Positions 49,068 through 59,856 are shown, counted from the first letter of the stretch. The stretch: 64,000 bases of DNA from Lachnospiraceae bacterium (GCA_910575075.1 CAJTCY010000005.1:124001-188000); one strand, 5' to 3'. Notes: generated from the sequence alone by a model not told the origin. A program made the numbers and translations.

Positions 49068-49889
49068 TCATATGGTCTTTATAATTTCTGTTACCAATTT
49101 TTCAAAGGTATCTTTTACCCGGTCTGCTACCTCCTGCACCTCCTTATGGTCCAGAGGCTGGTCCAGAATTCCCGCTGCCATATTGGTAATGCAGGAAATA
49201 CCGCAGACTTTCATGCCCATATGCGCAGCAGCCATTGCCTCGCACACAGTACTCATACCCACGGCGTCCGCCCCTAAGCTGCGGTACATGCGAATCTCTG
49301 CTGGCGTTTCGTAATTGGGACCGCTGCACTGGACATAAACACCCTGCTGGATTTGAACCTCAAGCTTTTCTGCGGCTTTTCGTATCTTTTCACACAGCTC
49401 CGTGTCATACACATTGCTCATGTCTGGAAATCTGGTTCCCAGTTCATCCAGATTCGGTCCAATCAGCGGGCTTTTTACAAAAGCAGAGATATGGTCTGTG
49501 ATCATCATCAGATCTCCGGGCTTGTAAGCAAGATTCACGCCGCCTGCCGCATTGGTAAGAATCAGCTTCTCAGCTCCTAAAAGGCCCATAATTCTGGTAG
49601 GCATTACGACATCAGACATTTCGTACCCTTCATAAAAATGAACCCTTCCTTTCATCAGCACAACAGGCACGCCTTCCACATAGCCAAACAAAAATCTTCC
49701 ATCATGCCCCGCTACTGTTGATACTGGAAAACCTTCAATTTCAGAATAGGGAAGTTCTGCTTTTACATCCATATTTTTTGCATATTCTCCCAGCCCTGAT
49801 CCAAGAATTAACGCAGTTTTTGGTTTAAAATCCACTTTTGATTTTACGATTTCAGCACACTTCATTGTTTTTTCATAAATCTGGTTCAT
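49068..49889 (-). CDS. punA: Purine nucleoside phosphorylase (class I)
   Basis: Phosphorolyses inosine and guanosine (and deoxy forms) to base plus (deoxy)ribose-1-phosphate; cytoplasmic, 273 residues, the trimeric type. Phosphate and purine sites: ILGSGLGEYA, GRVHFYEGY, LTNAAGGVNL, and GMSTVCEAMAAAHMGMKVCG. It is last in the nucleoside operon, overlapping the upstream membrane-protein gene by four bases (ATGA). Downstream an AACCC/GGGTT stem near 49010-49045 with following T-run is a likely operon terminator. Confidence 0.96.
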   Translation of the reverse strand: MNQIYEKTMKCAEIVKSKVDFKPKTALILGSGLGEYAKNMDVKAELPYSEIEGFPVSTVAGHDGRFLFGYVEGVPVVLMKGRVHFYEGYEMSDVVMPTRIMGLLGAEKLILTNAAGGVNLAYKPGDLMMITDHISAFVKSPLIGPNLDELGTRFPDMSNVYDTELCEKIRKAAEKLEVQIQQGVYVQCSGPNYETPAEIRMYRSLGADAVGMSTVCEAMAAAHMGMKVCGISCITNMAAGILDQPLDHKEVQEVADRVKDTFEKLVTEIIKTI

Positions 49890-50527
49890 TGAAATTCCAT
49901 TCTCCTTCCTATAAATTTTTTTATCATCTCAGCCAGCAGCTGTATTAAAGGCCCCGCTGCTAAAGCTGTGATAATTGTAATGATCCCCAATTTTCCCCCC
50001 AGCAGAAATCCAAGGGTAACACAGCAGACATCAAATATAATCTTTACCGTACGGTATTGTTTTTGGACAGCATCCTGTATCACCATTACCAGACCTGTAA
50101 AAGGGTCCAGCCCTATATCTGCCGCAATAAACATGGCAACCCCCGTATAAAGCAGCAGACAGCCTGCAGCAGCGCCGCATATCTGCGTAAACAACGTCTG
50201 CGTTCTGAATATCAGAGGATAAATCTTTCCCCCCAGGCTTACCACCAGACCATAAGGAGCCAGATAAATCAGCGTTCCAATATTGACATACCGTCTGCCC
50301 GTAAAAAATACAATTACAAGAAGTATGATATTGGTAATATTCGATGCCATTCCAAGCTGTTGTGAAGAAAGACCAGCCGCATTTCTTATCCCATCATATA
50401 CAATACCGATAGGATCGTTTCCCAGAGCGGACGCCGCATTGAAGCTTATGCCGATCCCCACCAGGACAATGCCTGCCAGCGCCAGAAGGATTCTCGCCAT
50501 CTGTTCTTTTTTGCTTTTCATTTTCAT
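49886..50527 (-). CDS. YczE/YitT-like membrane protein
   Basis: 213 residues, five to six hydrophobic helices, with the YczE-like N-terminus (LLALAGIVLVGIGISFNAAS) and IAADIGLDPFTGLVMVIQD. Members have no firm function; this one sits between deoB and punA with overlaps of a few bases, so nucleoside or base movement is conceivable, but this is guilt by association. ATG at 50527 lies 3 bp after deoB. Confidence 0.75.
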   Translation of the reverse strand: MKMKSKKEQMARILLALAGIVLVGIGISFNAASALGNDPIGIVYDGIRNAAGLSSQQLGMASNITNIILLVIVFFTGRRYVNIGTLIYLAPYGLVVSLGGKIYPLIFRTQTLFTQICGAAAGCLLLYTGVAMFIAADIGLDPFTGLVMVIQDAVQKQYRTVKIIFDVCCVTLGFLLGGKLGIITIITALAAGPLIQLLAEMIKKFIGRRMEFQ

Positions 50528-50529
50528 CC

Positions 50530-51717
50530 TTACACCAGCTTATCTAAAATGGACGTTCCAATCGTCCCCTCTGGCATCTCAACGCCAAAGTTATCTGCAA
50601 CGGTCGCTCCGATTACGGCAAACGTGTCCTCCGGAGGGAGGGCTTTGCCGTTTATACCCTTTGCATAAGCCAAAAATGGCACGTATTCCCTGGTATGGTC
50701 TGTACCGATATATGTCGGATCATTTCCATGGTCTGCTGTAAGAACCAGCAAATCATCTTCTCTTAATTCTTCCAGTAATACCCCAAGTTTCTCATCAAAT
50801 TTCTCAATCTCTCTTGCATACCCCTGCGGATCTCTCCGATGGCCCCACAGGGCGTCAAAATCCACAAGATTGACAAAACAAAGACCGTGGAAATCTTCTC
50901 TGCAGATATCAATCGTCTGCTCCATGCCATGTACGGAGCTGTCAGAATGATGCGTTTCTGTAATTCCTTCTCCACAGAAAATATCATTAATTTTGCCTAT
51001 TCCTATTACATCCATGCCTGCATCCTTCAATGCGTTCAATACAGTCGGGCCTGTAGGCTTTAATGCATAGTCATGACGGTTACTGGTCCGCTTAAATTCA
51101 CCCTTTTTCTTTCCAACATAGGGTCTCGCAATGACACGTCCCACTCTCCACTCATCTTTTAATGTCAGCTCCCTTGCTATCTCACAGCAACGGTAAAGGT
51201 TGTCTAAGTCAAAAGTTTCTTCATTTCCGCAAATCTGCAGGACAGAATCGGCAGAAGTATAAACAATCATAGCTCCTGTACGAATTTCTTCTTCTGCAAG
51301 TTCCTCCAAAATTTCTGTTCCGCTTGCACTTTTATTTCCAATCACCCGTTTGCCGCAGCGCTTTTCCAGTTCTGCTATCAGCTCCGGAGGAAAACCTGTA
51401 TCTGTAAAGGTCTGGAAGGGTTTTTCTGTCTTAATCCCCATCATCTCCCAGTGACCTGTCATAGTATCTTTTCCATTACTTGCCTCCCCCAGGCGCATAT
51501 AACACCCAAGAGGGCTGCCCTCTGCTTCCATTGTCTCTGCAGGATGGAGATTTAACATGCCAAGCTTCTTTAAGTTTGGTATTTCCAGGGTACCCATCTG
51601 CTCTACAATATGCCCAAAGGTATCTACCCCCTCATCACCAAATTTTCCGGAATCCGGCATGGCGCCAATTCCCAGAGAATCCAGCACAATTACAAAAATT
51701 CTATTGTATTTTCCCAT
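50530..51717 (-). CDS. deoB: Phosphopentomutase
   Basis: Converts (deoxy)ribose-1-phosphate to the 5-phosphate, feeding the pentose pathway or DeoC. 395 residues, Mn-dependent, alkaline phosphatase superfamily. Metal residues are in [26 protein letters not shown], and [19 protein letters not shown]; nucleophile Thr lies in [13 protein letters not shown]. The start at 51717 has GAGGTG upstream; the GTG at 51726 overlaps that site. Confidence 0.97.
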   Translation of the reverse strand: MGKYNRIFVIVLDSLGIGAMPDSGKFGDEGVDTFGHIVEQMGTLEIPNLKKLGMLNLHPAETMEAEGSPLGCYMRLGEASNGKDTMTGHWEMMGIKTEKPFQTFTDTGFPPELIAELEKRCGKRVIGNKSASGTEILEELAEEEIRTGAMIVYTSADSVLQICGNEETFDLDNLYRCCEIARELTLKDEWRVGRVIARPYVGKKKGEFKRTSNRHDYALKPTGPTVLNALKDAGMDVIGIGKINDIFCGEGITETHHSDSSVHGMEQTIDICREDFHGLCFVNLVDFDALWGHRRDPQGYAREIEKFDEKLGVLLEELREDDLLVLTADHGNDPTYIGTDHTREYVPFLAYAKGINGKALPPEDTFAVIGATVADNFGVEMPEGTIGTSILDKLV

Positions 51718-51790
51718 CCTTTTCACCTCTCTTTCTCTACTCTATGTAATACAATTTTCAAACACCTCATAGTCTGTGGAAATTCCCCTG

Positions 51791-52771
51791 CTAAAACGCC
51801 TGCCGAAGCCGCTGCGCTATTTTGTGTTTCACAGATTCATCTGCAAAAGCTGTTTCCAGAGCGTTTCGCAAAAGCAGCCGTATTTCTTCCTCCTGAACGC
51901 CGCAGTATTTCTGAACAAGTTCCAGTTCCTCTGTCAGCGAAGTACCGCTCACTGTCCGGTTATCCGTATTCACAGAAACCAGCAGTCCTGTATCTAAAAA
52001 CTCTCGCAAAGGATAGTGTTCCATACTCTCAGCGGCCTTCGTCTGAAGATTACTGATTGGGCACATTTCAATCCCAATATTTTGTTCTCTGCATAACTGC
52101 CGGATCTGCGGCTTCCCGGCCATGGCAATTCCATGGCCGATCCGCTTTGCCCCTGCTTCCGCTGCCTGGACAATATTCCAGGCATTTCCGCATTCTCCTG
52201 CATGAATTGTAAAAGGCATTTCCATCTGTTTTACCTTCTCAAACAACTCCATAAAACCGCTCATCGGATATGATGCCTCAGCACCTGCCAAATCAGCAGC
52301 ACACACACCTTCTCCCAAATATTCCCGGGCCGTTTTAAGCATTTCTAAATTTTCTTCCGGGCTGTGGTGCCGCATAGCACAGGTAATTACGTTGTATTCC
52401 ACACCGAATTCCTGCTTTCCTTTTGCAAGTCCCGCAAGCAGGCTGTCAATCACTTGTCTGGTATTCATTCCTGCCCCCACGGATAACAGGGGGGCAAACC
52501 TTACCTCTGTATAAACAACATTTTCACGGCTGGCAGTCCTGAGGAAATCAAATCCGGCCTCACGAAGCCCTTCTGCATCTTTCAGGCACTGGCAAGGCAG
52601 AGCAAACTTTTCCAGATACTCTGCTAAACTGCCGCAGTCTCTGGAAACCTGAATTTCATCGACTGAAACATTCCTTCCTATCTTTTTCTGGATAAACTCC
52701 ATGCTTAAAGAGCCGTCCAGATGGCAGTGCAGCTCTATTTTCGGTATTTTTTTCAACTGCTCTGTCGTCAT
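51791..52771 (-). CDS. add: Adenosine deaminase
   Basis: Zn-dependent deaminase turning (deoxy)adenosine into (deoxy)inosine for PNP, about 326 residues. Metal site IELHCHLDGSLS, third His in FTIHAGECGNAWN, catalytic His in RIGHGIAMAG, and Asp in VSVNTDNRTVSG. The start at 52771 has AAAGGGA about nine bases upstream; the GTG six bases earlier is a weaker option. Related adenine or aminodeoxyfutalosine deaminases exist, but the operon supports nucleoside use. Confidence 0.93.
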   Translation of the reverse strand: MTTEQLKKIPKIELHCHLDGSLSMEFIQKKIGRNVSVDEIQVSRDCGSLAEYLEKFALPCQCLKDAEGLREAGFDFLRTASRENVVYTEVRFAPLLSVGAGMNTRQVIDSLLAGLAKGKQEFGVEYNVITCAMRHHSPEENLEMLKTAREYLGEGVCAADLAGAEASYPMSGFMELFEKVKQMEMPFTIHAGECGNAWNIVQAAEAGAKRIGHGIAMAGKPQIRQLCREQNIGIEMCPISNLQTKAAESMEHYPLREFLDTGLLVSVNTDNRTVSGTSLTEELELVQKYCGVQEEEIRLLLRNALETAFADESVKHKIAQRLRQAF

Positions 52772-52815
52772 ATACACCAGTCCCTTTCTCTTCTGTATCT
52801 CTCAGCAAATAATTC

Positions 52816-53238
52816 CTATTCCAGATTTCCTGGACCAAAGCCTAACGGCAGCAATTCCCGAAGCGTAAAAATTTCATACTTCTCCTGACTCACTGCCAGA
52901 ATAATCTGAAATTTATCTGGATTGCAGAATTCCATCATGACCTGCCTGCATACGCCGCAGGGAGGCGCAAATTCTGTCAGTACTCCGCTTTTGCCCCCAA
53001 CCACACAGATTGCCTGAAAGCCTCTCACTCCTTCACTGACTGCTTTGAAAAAGGCTGTCCGTTCTGCACAGTTTGTGGGGGTATAGCCTGCATTTTCAAT
53101 GTTGCAGCCCTTATAAATATTCCCGTTCTCTGCCAACAGAGCTGCTCCCACTTTGAAATCAGAATACGGCGTATAAGAATAATTAAGCTGTTCGATTGCT
53201 GTGGAGATCAATTTTTCGATCATTTTTTTATCTAACAT
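52816..53238 (-). CDS. cdd: Cytidine deaminase
   Basis: Turns (deoxy)cytidine into (deoxy)uridine, 140 residues, the small tetrameric type. Zn ligands in NCAERTAFFKAV (Cys, with the proton-shuttling Glu) and PPCGVCRQVMMEF (two Cys). Start at 53238 with GGAGG five to six bases upstream. It lies 44 bp before add. Confidence 0.97.
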   Translation of the reverse strand: MLDKKMIEKLISTAIEQLNYSYTPYSDFKVGAALLAENGNIYKGCNIENAGYTPTNCAERTAFFKAVSEGVRGFQAICVVGGKSGVLTEFAPPCGVCRQVMMEFCNPDKFQIILAVSQEKYEIFTLRELLPLGFGPGNLE

Positions 53239-53273
53239 CAAAACCCTCCATCAATATGCCAAAAATATAGTTT

Positions 53274-53939
53274 TTAATACCCAGACGCATTCTGTCCCTT
53301 TACAAGCTTGATCATCCGGCTGGTTCCCAGGCGGTCTGCTCCCAGTGACAGGAATTTTTCAGCATCTTCCAGAGTAGATATTCCTCCTGCTGCCTTCATT
53401 TTTACGTCAGATCCAATATTCTTTGCAAATAATTCAATATCTGCAAACGTCGCGCCTGCTGTGGAGAATCCTGTAGAAGTTTTAATGTAGTCTGCTCCCG
53501 CTTCCGTCACAATTTCGCACATTTTTACCTTCTCTTCTTCCGTCAGAAGACAGGTCTCGATGATTACTTTCAGGATTTTATCTCCACAGGCTTTTTTCAG
53601 TGTACGGATTTCCTCCAGCACTAAGTCATACTTCTTATCTTTCAGCCATCCGATATTGATTACCATATCAATTTCCGAAGCCCCGCCCTGGATGGCGTCT
53701 TTTGTCTCAAACTCTTTGACTGCTGTGGTAGAATATCCGTTAGGAAATCCGATTACCGTGCAGACTTCCATCTTATCTTTCACATATTCTTTCGCCTGCC
53801 TGACGTAACTTGGGGGGATACAGACTGAAGCAGTCTCATATTCCATAGCGTCATCGCAAATCTGCTTAATTTCCTCCCATGTTGCTGTCTGCGTCAGCAG
53901 TGTATGATCCACATGTTTCATCATCTCTCTTACTTCCAT
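53274..53939 (-). CDS. deoC: Deoxyribose-phosphate aldolase
   Basis: Cleaves deoxyribose-5-phosphate into acetaldehyde and glyceraldehyde-3-phosphate, ending deoxynucleoside catabolism. 221 residues. Schiff-base Lys in [16 protein letters not shown], plus VDHTLL near the start, VIGFPNGYS and [12 protein letters not shown]. It acts on DeoB product within the same operon. Confidence 0.97.
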   Translation of the reverse strand: MEVREMMKHVDHTLLTQTATWEEIKQICDDAMEYETASVCIPPSYVRQAKEYVKDKMEVCTVIGFPNGYSTTAVKEFETKDAIQGGASEIDMVINIGWLKDKKYDLVLEEIRTLKKACGDKILKVIIETCLLTEEEKVKMCEIVTEAGADYIKTSTGFSTAGATFADIELFAKNIGSDVKMKAAGGISTLEDAEKFLSLGADRLGTSRMIKLVKGQNASGY

Positions 53940-53999
53940 TTCCTTCTCCTTCCTAATATTTCTGCTGCATTTGCTAATATTTCTGCCACATGAACTGTT

Positions 54000-54776
54000 T
54001 TAGCTGTTCTCCTGACGGATCAGTTTCCGGATTGCCTCTACTGCCACCTGAATAGCTGTATCTGTATCATGTACCACCGGATTTTCCAGACCAAGTTTTT
54101 CTCTCTCCTGATTTGCCACTACAAGAAAGCAAGAACCTGCACGTACTCTCAAATGACTTGCCACGATGAACAATGCTGCGGATTCCATCTCAGAAGCCAG
54201 GCACCCCATCCGTTTCCATGCTTCCCACTTGTTCACCAATTCATAGCTTACCGGTTTTGTCTCCGGCTCATGCTGTCCATAAAAAGCATCTTTGCACTGT
54301 ACCACGCCCGTATGGAAAGAAACTCCCTTCTCCTTTGAGGCCTCTACTAATGCATTTGTGATTGTCAAATCTGCAACCGCCGGAAATTCCATAGGAGCAT
54401 ATTCACGGCTGGTTCCCTCCATACGGATCGCTCCCGTAGCAACCACCACGTCTCCGCTCTTAACCTCTGTCTGCATGCCGCCGCAGGTTCCAATGCGGAT
54501 AAACGTATCTGCGCCGCAGCGATACAGTTCTTCCATGGCAATGGAAGCAGAGGGACCGCCAATTCCAGTGGATGTCACGCTGACTTTCACACCCTCCAGC
54601 GTGCCTGTATAAGTGACATATTCCCGGTTATCCGCAACCAGCGCCGGATCATCAAAATATTTTGCAATTTTCTCACACCGTTTGGGATCACCGGGAAGAA
54701 TTACATAACGCCCTACTTCCCCCTGTGCCACCTGGATATGATACTGCCTGCTGGCATCTTCTGAATAATTCTTCAT
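54000..54776 (-). CDS. udp: Uridine phosphorylase
   Basis: NP-I family phosphorylase, 258 residues, splitting uridine into uracil and ribose-1-phosphate. [43 protein letters not shown] and [16 protein letters not shown] are the family phosphate, base and ribose segments. The start at 54776 follows GGAGGAGG; the longer frame starts inside this site region. It is the first catabolic gene after the ABC permeases. A related purine phosphorylase is less likely because punA is present. Confidence 0.92.
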   Translation of the reverse strand: MKNYSEDASRQYHIQVAQGEVGRYVILPGDPKRCEKIAKYFDDPALVADNREYVTYTGTLEGVKVSVTSTGIGGPSASIAMEELYRCGADTFIRIGTCGGMQTEVKSGDVVVATGAIRMEGTSREYAPMEFPAVADLTITNALVEASKEKGVSFHTGVVQCKDAFYGQHEPETKPVSYELVNKWEAWKRMGCLASEMESAALFIVASHLRVRAGSCFLVVANQEREKLGLENPVVHDTDTAIQVAVEAIRKLIRQENS

Positions 54777-54817
54777 GTTCGTTCCTCCTCCTAAATTTAC
54801 CAAAAATGATGCCTGTT

Positions 54818-55759
54818 TTACCGCTGTCCCTTATCGTATGGAATTCCTTCCGCCTTCGGCGCCCTGGATTTCTTAGAAACGAATATCAGGACAACCAATG
54901 AAATAATATACGGGAACATATTATAAAGTGTACCAGGAATATTAAGTTTCATCAAGAAATCAAAGCCTGTATAGACATTGGAAAGTGCGCGGAACAGTCC
55001 AAAGAGCAACGCTGCCAAACCAATGTTGATCGGTTTCCACTGTCCAAAAATCATAACAGCCAATGCCAGGAACCCAAAACCTGCCACGCCGTTTTCAAAC
55101 TTCCACTCACTGACGCCTGCAGTAATGTATACAACGCCTCCAAGTCCTCCCAGAGCGCCAGATATAATTACACCTGCATAACGCATTTTATAGACGTTAA
55201 TTCCTACAGAGTCCGCCGCTTGCGGATGTTCCCCGCAGGCACACAGACGAAGACCGAACCTGGTCTTGTACAATACCACATATGCCACAATCAGCAAAAT
55301 CAGCGCAATCAGCATGAACCAGTTAAACTCAAATTTACCTATTTTCATCAGAAAAGCTTCTTTTTCCTTCATATAAGAAACCGTAGTTGACACATTATCT
55401 GGATTTTCAGCCATATTGATCGCTCTTACGATTACAACAGCTGCTGCTGTTCCCAGCAGGTTCAATGCCGTTCCCACCAGTGTCTGGTCTGCCTTAAACT
55501 GAATTGCCGCCACCCCCAGCAGCAGAGAGAATAAGATTCCCAGAAGTACGCTCGCCACGATTACCATCAAAATTACCGCCACTGCAGGAGTTCCGTCCGG
55601 AAGGTATTTCATCATCAGCGCGCCGCCTAATGCGCCCATTACCATGATTCCTTCCAAGCCGATATTGATAACACCGCTGTGTTCAGAGAAGCAGCCCCCC
55701 AACGCCACCAGGAGCAGAACAGAAGCAAATATCAATGTATATTGAATTAACAACAGCAT
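54818..55759 (-). CDS. Nucleoside ABC transporter permease 2
   Basis: Membrane permease of the BmpA-type nucleoside ABC importer, 313 residues, eight or more hydrophobic segments; family RnsD/NupQ/YufQ (BPD_transp_2). [20 protein letters not shown] at the N-terminus and [20 protein letters not shown] in the centre are characteristic. Its ATG overlaps the end of the first permease by one base. Confidence 0.93.
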   Translation of the reverse strand: MLLLIQYTLIFASVLLLVALGGCFSEHSGVINIGLEGIMVMGALGGALMMKYLPDGTPAVAVILMVIVASVLLGILFSLLLGVAAIQFKADQTLVGTALNLLGTAAAVVIVRAINMAENPDNVSTTVSYMKEKEAFLMKIGKFEFNWFMLIALILLIVAYVVLYKTRFGLRLCACGEHPQAADSVGINVYKMRYAGVIISGALGGLGGVVYITAGVSEWKFENGVAGFGFLALAVMIFGQWKPINIGLAALLFGLFRALSNVYTGFDFLMKLNIPGTLYNMFPYIISLVVLIFVSKKSRAPKAEGIPYDKGQR

Positions 55760-56898
55760 TATGCTTCGCCTCCTTTCTGAGCTTTCACCCCTTGTTTTTC
55801 CTCTCTCTTATCCAGATATCTGTTCAGCCAGAGTTTGAAGAAGAGTACAAAACCACAAAGGTAAATAATAAATGCAGAGATTAAATCTGAAATCTGTGCA
55901 CAGTACATAGTCTTATCCACATAAGAACCGCCGCTGGTAATATGCTGGATAAAGTAAGATGAGAAAATGGCTCCAATGGGATTTAAGCCTCCCAGAAAAG
56001 CAGAAGCAATTCCGTTAAATCCCATACTGGGAACGCTGGTCTGCTGCACCATCCATTGCTCCACACCTGTCAGATAGAAACAGGCTGCTCCTAATCCTGC
56101 AAGAGCCCCTGAAATCATCATCGTGAGAATAATATTTGTTTTCTCGCGCATACCGCAGTACTTTGCCGCCAATTTATTCATTCCAGTCGCTTTCAGTTCA
56201 AATCCAAATTTAGTCTTTTCCAGGATAATCCATACTACAATTGCCATCACAATAGAAATAATTAAGCCCAGCCCCACAAACTCATTGTTTGAAAACAATT
56301 TATCAAGCCCAAGATTAGGCAGCAGAGCACTTTTATTTGTAGTGGAGAGGTTCTTTGTATATGGTGTAGTTTCCTCTTTCACTTTACTCAGCAGCATGTT
56401 TACCGCATACAATCCAATCCAGTTGAGCATAATACAGGAGATAACTTCATTTACATTGAAATACGCTTTCAACGCTCCAGAAATTCCGCCCGCGATTGCA
56501 GATGCAAGCACTGCAGCCAAAAGACAGACAATCCAGGGCAGACGCAGTGCAATTGCACAGTAGAGACATGCACCCGCTCCTACCACATATTGGCCTGCTG
56601 CACCGATGTTGAACAATCCCACTTTATAGGCAAACAAAACAGAAAGGGAACACATCAGCAGTGCTGATGCTTTCACCAGCGTCGTGCCTAAATATTTCGT
56701 TGCCGCCGCCGCACTGGGGTAATACAGAAAGTTTTTGAGAATAGAAGATATCGCTCCTGCCGCTCCTGAAGGATTGATAATCAACAGAACGATATAACCT
56801 ACCAGCAGTCCCAGCAGAATACAAAGCAGGGAAGCGATAATCGTCTGAAACCCGTCGTTTCTCAAAATACTTTCTCTGGCATTTTTTTTCTTATTCAT
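55759..56898 (-). CDS. Nucleoside ABC transporter permease 1
   Basis: Larger permease of the same importer (379 residues; RnsC/NupP/YufP type). Seen are AYKVGLFNIGAAGQYVVGAG, the cytoplasmic loop GFELKATGMNKLAAKYCGMR and about nine hydrophobic helices. It lies 5 bp after the ATPase gene. Confidence 0.93.
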   Translation of the reverse strand: MNKKKNARESILRNDGFQTIIASLLCILLGLLVGYIVLLIINPSGAAGAISSILKNFLYYPSAAAATKYLGTTLVKASALLMCSLSVLFAYKVGLFNIGAAGQYVVGAGACLYCAIALRLPWIVCLLAAVLASAIAGGISGALKAYFNVNEVISCIMLNWIGLYAVNMLLSKVKEETTPYTKNLSTTNKSALLPNLGLDKLFSNNEFVGLGLIISIVMAIVVWIILEKTKFGFELKATGMNKLAAKYCGMREKTNIILTMMISGALAGLGAACFYLTGVEQWMVQQTSVPSMGFNGIASAFLGGLNPIGAIFSSYFIQHITSGGSYVDKTMYCAQISDLISAFIIYLCGFVLFFKLWLNRYLDKREEKQGVKAQKGGEA

Positions 56899-56903
56899 TC
56901 TGC

Positions 56904-58433
56904 CTACGCCCCCTTTCTCTTAGAGCCAGCCATATAAAGACCAAGTTCTTCTACAGTAACTTTCTTCGGATCAAACTCACCTACAATTTCTCCTTCGTAC
57001 ATCACAAGAATCCGGTCGGACACATTCATAACTTCATCCAGTTCCAGGCTTACCAGCAGTACTCCCTTACCAGCATCTCTCTGTGCCACGAGCTGTTTGT
57101 GTATATATTCGATAGCTCCTACATCCAATCCACGGGTCGGCTGAACAGCAACCAGAAGTTCCGGATTCTTATCCACTTCTCTGGCAATAATTGCCTTCTG
57201 TTGGTTTCCGCCGGACATACTGCGGGCTTTTGTAATAGGACCCTGTCCTGACCTAACATCATATTGTTCAATCAGACGGTTTGCATATTCGCGGATCTCT
57301 TTTTTCTTAAGAAAACCAAATTTGTTGGTAAACTGAGGCTCAAAATACCGCTGAAGCACAATATTATTTTCAAGAGAATAATCCAGTACCAAACCATGTT
57401 TGTGTCTGTCTTCTGGAATATGGCTCATTCCATTTACAGAACGCTTACGGATAGGCATCTGCGTGATATCCTCTCCATGCAGCGTAATTTTGCCTTCTTT
57501 TAAGGGCTCCAGTCCAGTGAGTCCATATACGAACTCTGTCTGCCCATTGCCGTCAATTCCTGCAATACAGACAATCTCACCTTCCCGGACATTCAGAGAA
57601 ACACCATTGACTGCATTATTTTTATGGCGTTTGGATGCCACTGTCATATTCTGTACATCCAGAATCACCTTTCCCGGCTTCACAGGTTTCTTTTCCACAA
57701 CAAAATTAACGTCACGCCCAACCATCATAGCGGAAAGTTTCTCAGGAGTAGTATCTTTAATATCTACCGTTCCAATATATTTGCCTTTCCGAAGTACGCT
57801 GCAGCGGTCTGCCACCTGCATAATCTCTGCCAGTTTATGCGTAATAAACAGGATGCTTTTCCCCTCTGCAGCAAGGTTTTTCATGATTGTCATCAGCTCT
57901 TGTATCTCCTGCGGTGTTAAAACTGCCGTAGGTTCGTCAAAAATAAGTATTTCATTATCCCGGTAGAGCATTTTTAAAATTTCGGTTCTCTGCTGCATTC
58001 CTACCGTAATATCCTCGATCAAGGCACCGGGATCTACCTGAAATCCATATTTTTCAGAAAGTGCAAGCACTTTTTTCCTGGCTTCATCCTTCTGTAAAAT
58101 CCCGCCTTTTGTAGTTTCCACTCCAAGAATAATATTATCCAATACGCTAAAACATTCTACCAGTTTAAAGTGCTGATGCACCATTCCAATCCCCAACGCA
58201 TCCGCATCATTTGGATTATTGATTTCCACTTTCCTGCCATCCTTATGGATTTCACCTTCTTCTGGCTGATACAGTCCGAAAAGCACACTCATCAGTGTGG
58301 ATTTTCCTGCGCCATTCTCACCAAGCAATGCATGAATTTCACCTTTTTTCAGCTGCAGGGTGATATTATCATTCGCTATAATACCGGGAAATCTCTTGGT
58401 AATGTTCAGCATTTCAATTGCATAATCTGCCAC
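56904..58433 (-). CDS. Nucleoside ABC transporter ATPase (double NBD)
   Basis: Cytoplasmic ATPase with two nucleotide-binding domains, 509 residues (RnsB/NupO/YufO type). First NBD: GENGAGKSTLMSVLFG, signature DITVGMQQRTEILKML, Walker B LIFDEPTAVLTPQ. Second NBD has the degenerate P-loop GIDGNGQTEFVYGL, as usual in this family, with SGGNQQKAIIAREV. It energises import of substrates delivered by the BMP lipoprotein. Confidence 0.95.
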   Translation of the reverse strand: MADYAIEMLNITKRFPGIIANDNITLQLKKGEIHALLGENGAGKSTLMSVLFGLYQPEEGEIHKDGRKVEINNPNDADALGIGMVHQHFKLVECFSVLDNIILGVETTKGGILQKDEARKKVLALSEKYGFQVDPGALIEDITVGMQQRTEILKMLYRDNEILIFDEPTAVLTPQEIQELMTIMKNLAAEGKSILFITHKLAEIMQVADRCSVLRKGKYIGTVDIKDTTPEKLSAMMVGRDVNFVVEKKPVKPGKVILDVQNMTVASKRHKNNAVNGVSLNVREGEIVCIAGIDGNGQTEFVYGLTGLEPLKEGKITLHGEDITQMPIRKRSVNGMSHIPEDRHKHGLVLDYSLENNIVLQRYFEPQFTNKFGFLKKKEIREYANRLIEQYDVRSGQGPITKARSMSGGNQQKAIIAREVDKNPELLVAVQPTRGLDVGAIEYIHKQLVAQRDAGKGVLLVSLELDEVMNVSDRILVMYEGEIVGEFDPKKVTVEELGLYMAGSKRKGA

Positions 58434-58462
58434 GATACCACTCTCCTTTTCTCTCTGCTTTG

Positions 58463-58512
58463 AAATTGCAAAGCTTAGCGGAGGGAATGGTAAAAACCAT
58501 TCCTCCGCCCCC
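58463..58512 (-). promoter_or_regulatory. Strong hairpin between BMP and ATPase genes
   Basis: Inverted repeat GCGGAGG-AATGGT / ACCATT-CCTCCGC with a short T loop lies in the 87 bp gap. There is no T-run, so it is more likely an mRNA processing or 3' stabilising stem that raises lipoprotein level over the ABC genes. Confidence 0.6.
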
Positions 58513-58520
58513 CAAAGCCT

Positions 58521-59780
58521 TTATTTGATATTCGGGGAAATTGTTAACTTAATTGCAGTTTCCGGTTCTTTGGAGATATCGTTGGAAATCTGAACTTCAC
58601 CAGTAAAGATAGACTGTACAAGATTCTTATAATCTTCTTCACTGAATCCATCATTCCATACAGTTGTATCTAACGGAAGCTGTACATAATTCTCTTCCGG
58701 ATTCTCTGATACCATTCCCAGGCAATCAATCTTTCCTGCATAGTCTCCCCAGTTTCCTGCTTTGATTTCTTCAAGCAAATTCATAACGGTAGGGGTAAGT
58801 CCCTTCATAGCAGAAGTGATTGTCATGCCATCTCCATACTCATTGATGATTCCAGACTGGTCAGAGTCAACACCAATTACCTTGCCGCCAACTTTCTTTG
58901 CTGCTTCTGCTGCTGAAGTATAAATTCCGCCTCCGCAGGCAAATACTACTTCTACACCGTTGCTGCTGTACCAGGTATCCATAGTTGCCGTAATATCTGC
59001 GTCGCCATAGAACTGACCGCCGTATACAAACTCTACCTGAACATCTTTTTCAATACCCATCTCTTTTGCTGCTGCGTCTGCTCCCTGCACATAACCATAT
59101 CCAAATTTAGTAACAGCAGGAACTGCCATACCGCCTAAGAAGCCCAGGTGCTTGTAACCCATCTTAACCGTTGCATATCCTGCCATATATCCGGAAATCT
59201 CTTCCTGATAAGTACAGCAGTATACATTGTCTTTGTTGTAGTATTCCTCAACATTCCAGTTATCTGGATTATAGTCATAGCCTTCGCCTACACCTTTTTC
59301 CAGAATATCTCCGGCAGAAACATCAATACCGATAAACTTCACGTCCGGATAAAGCTCTGCCTGGTCTACGATAGCCTTAGCAAACATATAGCCCGGCATT
59401 ACAATCACATTATATCCTGCTGCTGCCGCCTGGTCCACGCTTGCGCTGCGGGCTTCATCTGAATCGCTCTCTGGTTTAAAATACTCAAAAGTTACGCTGT
59501 TGCTCTCACTCCATGCTTTGCATGCTTCATAAGTTGTCTGATTGAAACTCTGGTCTGTAATATCGCCAGAATCAGTGATCATCGCAACCTTCATGTCTGT
59601 TGCTGCTTCTGTGTCACCTTTTTCACCGTCTTCTGTGCCGCCCGCCGCATCGGTCCCTGAATCTGCCTCTGTCTCATTCTTTGTACCGCTCTCACTCTTG
59701 GAATCTCCATTCCCTCCGCAGCCTGTCAATGACAAGATCATTGTGCAGGCAAGTAACATTGCCATGATTTTTCTTTTCAT
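58521..59780 (-). CDS. BMP-family nucleoside-binding lipoprotein
   Basis: Substrate-binding lipoprotein of the importer, 419 residues. Signal peptide with lipobox LSLTGC (Cys about residue 22), then a Gly/Ser/Glu/Asp-rich linker to about residue 60, then the BMP domain (MKVAMITDSGDITDQSFNQT, FIGIDVSAGD, HLGFLGGMAVPAVTKFGYGY, VIGVDSDQSGI). Related proteins (PnrA, RnsA, BmpA) bind purine or pyrimidine nucleosides. GGAGG precedes the ATG. It is the first gene after the riboswitch leader. Confidence 0.95.
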   Translation of the reverse strand: MKRKIMAMLLACTMILSLTGCGGNGDSKSESGTKNETEADSGTDAAGGTEDGEKGDTEAATDMKVAMITDSGDITDQSFNQTTYEACKAWSESNSVTFEYFKPESDSDEARSASVDQAAAAGYNVIVMPGYMFAKAIVDQAELYPDVKFIGIDVSAGDILEKGVGEGYDYNPDNWNVEEYYNKDNVYCCTYQEEISGYMAGYATVKMGYKHLGFLGGMAVPAVTKFGYGYVQGADAAAKEMGIEKDVQVEFVYGGQFYGDADITATMDTWYSSNGVEVVFACGGGIYTSAAEAAKKVGGKVIGVDSDQSGIINEYGDGMTITSAMKGLTPTVMNLLEEIKAGNWGDYAGKIDCLGMVSENPEENYVQLPLDTTVWNDGFSEEDYKNLVQSIFTGEVQISNDISKEPETAIKLTISPNIK

Positions 59781-59856
59781 CTTTTTTCCTCCTTGTATAT
59801 GTTATTTTGTCGGGAAATCCTCTGCCTGCCTCTGCCTGCCTGGGATCCCAATATAT

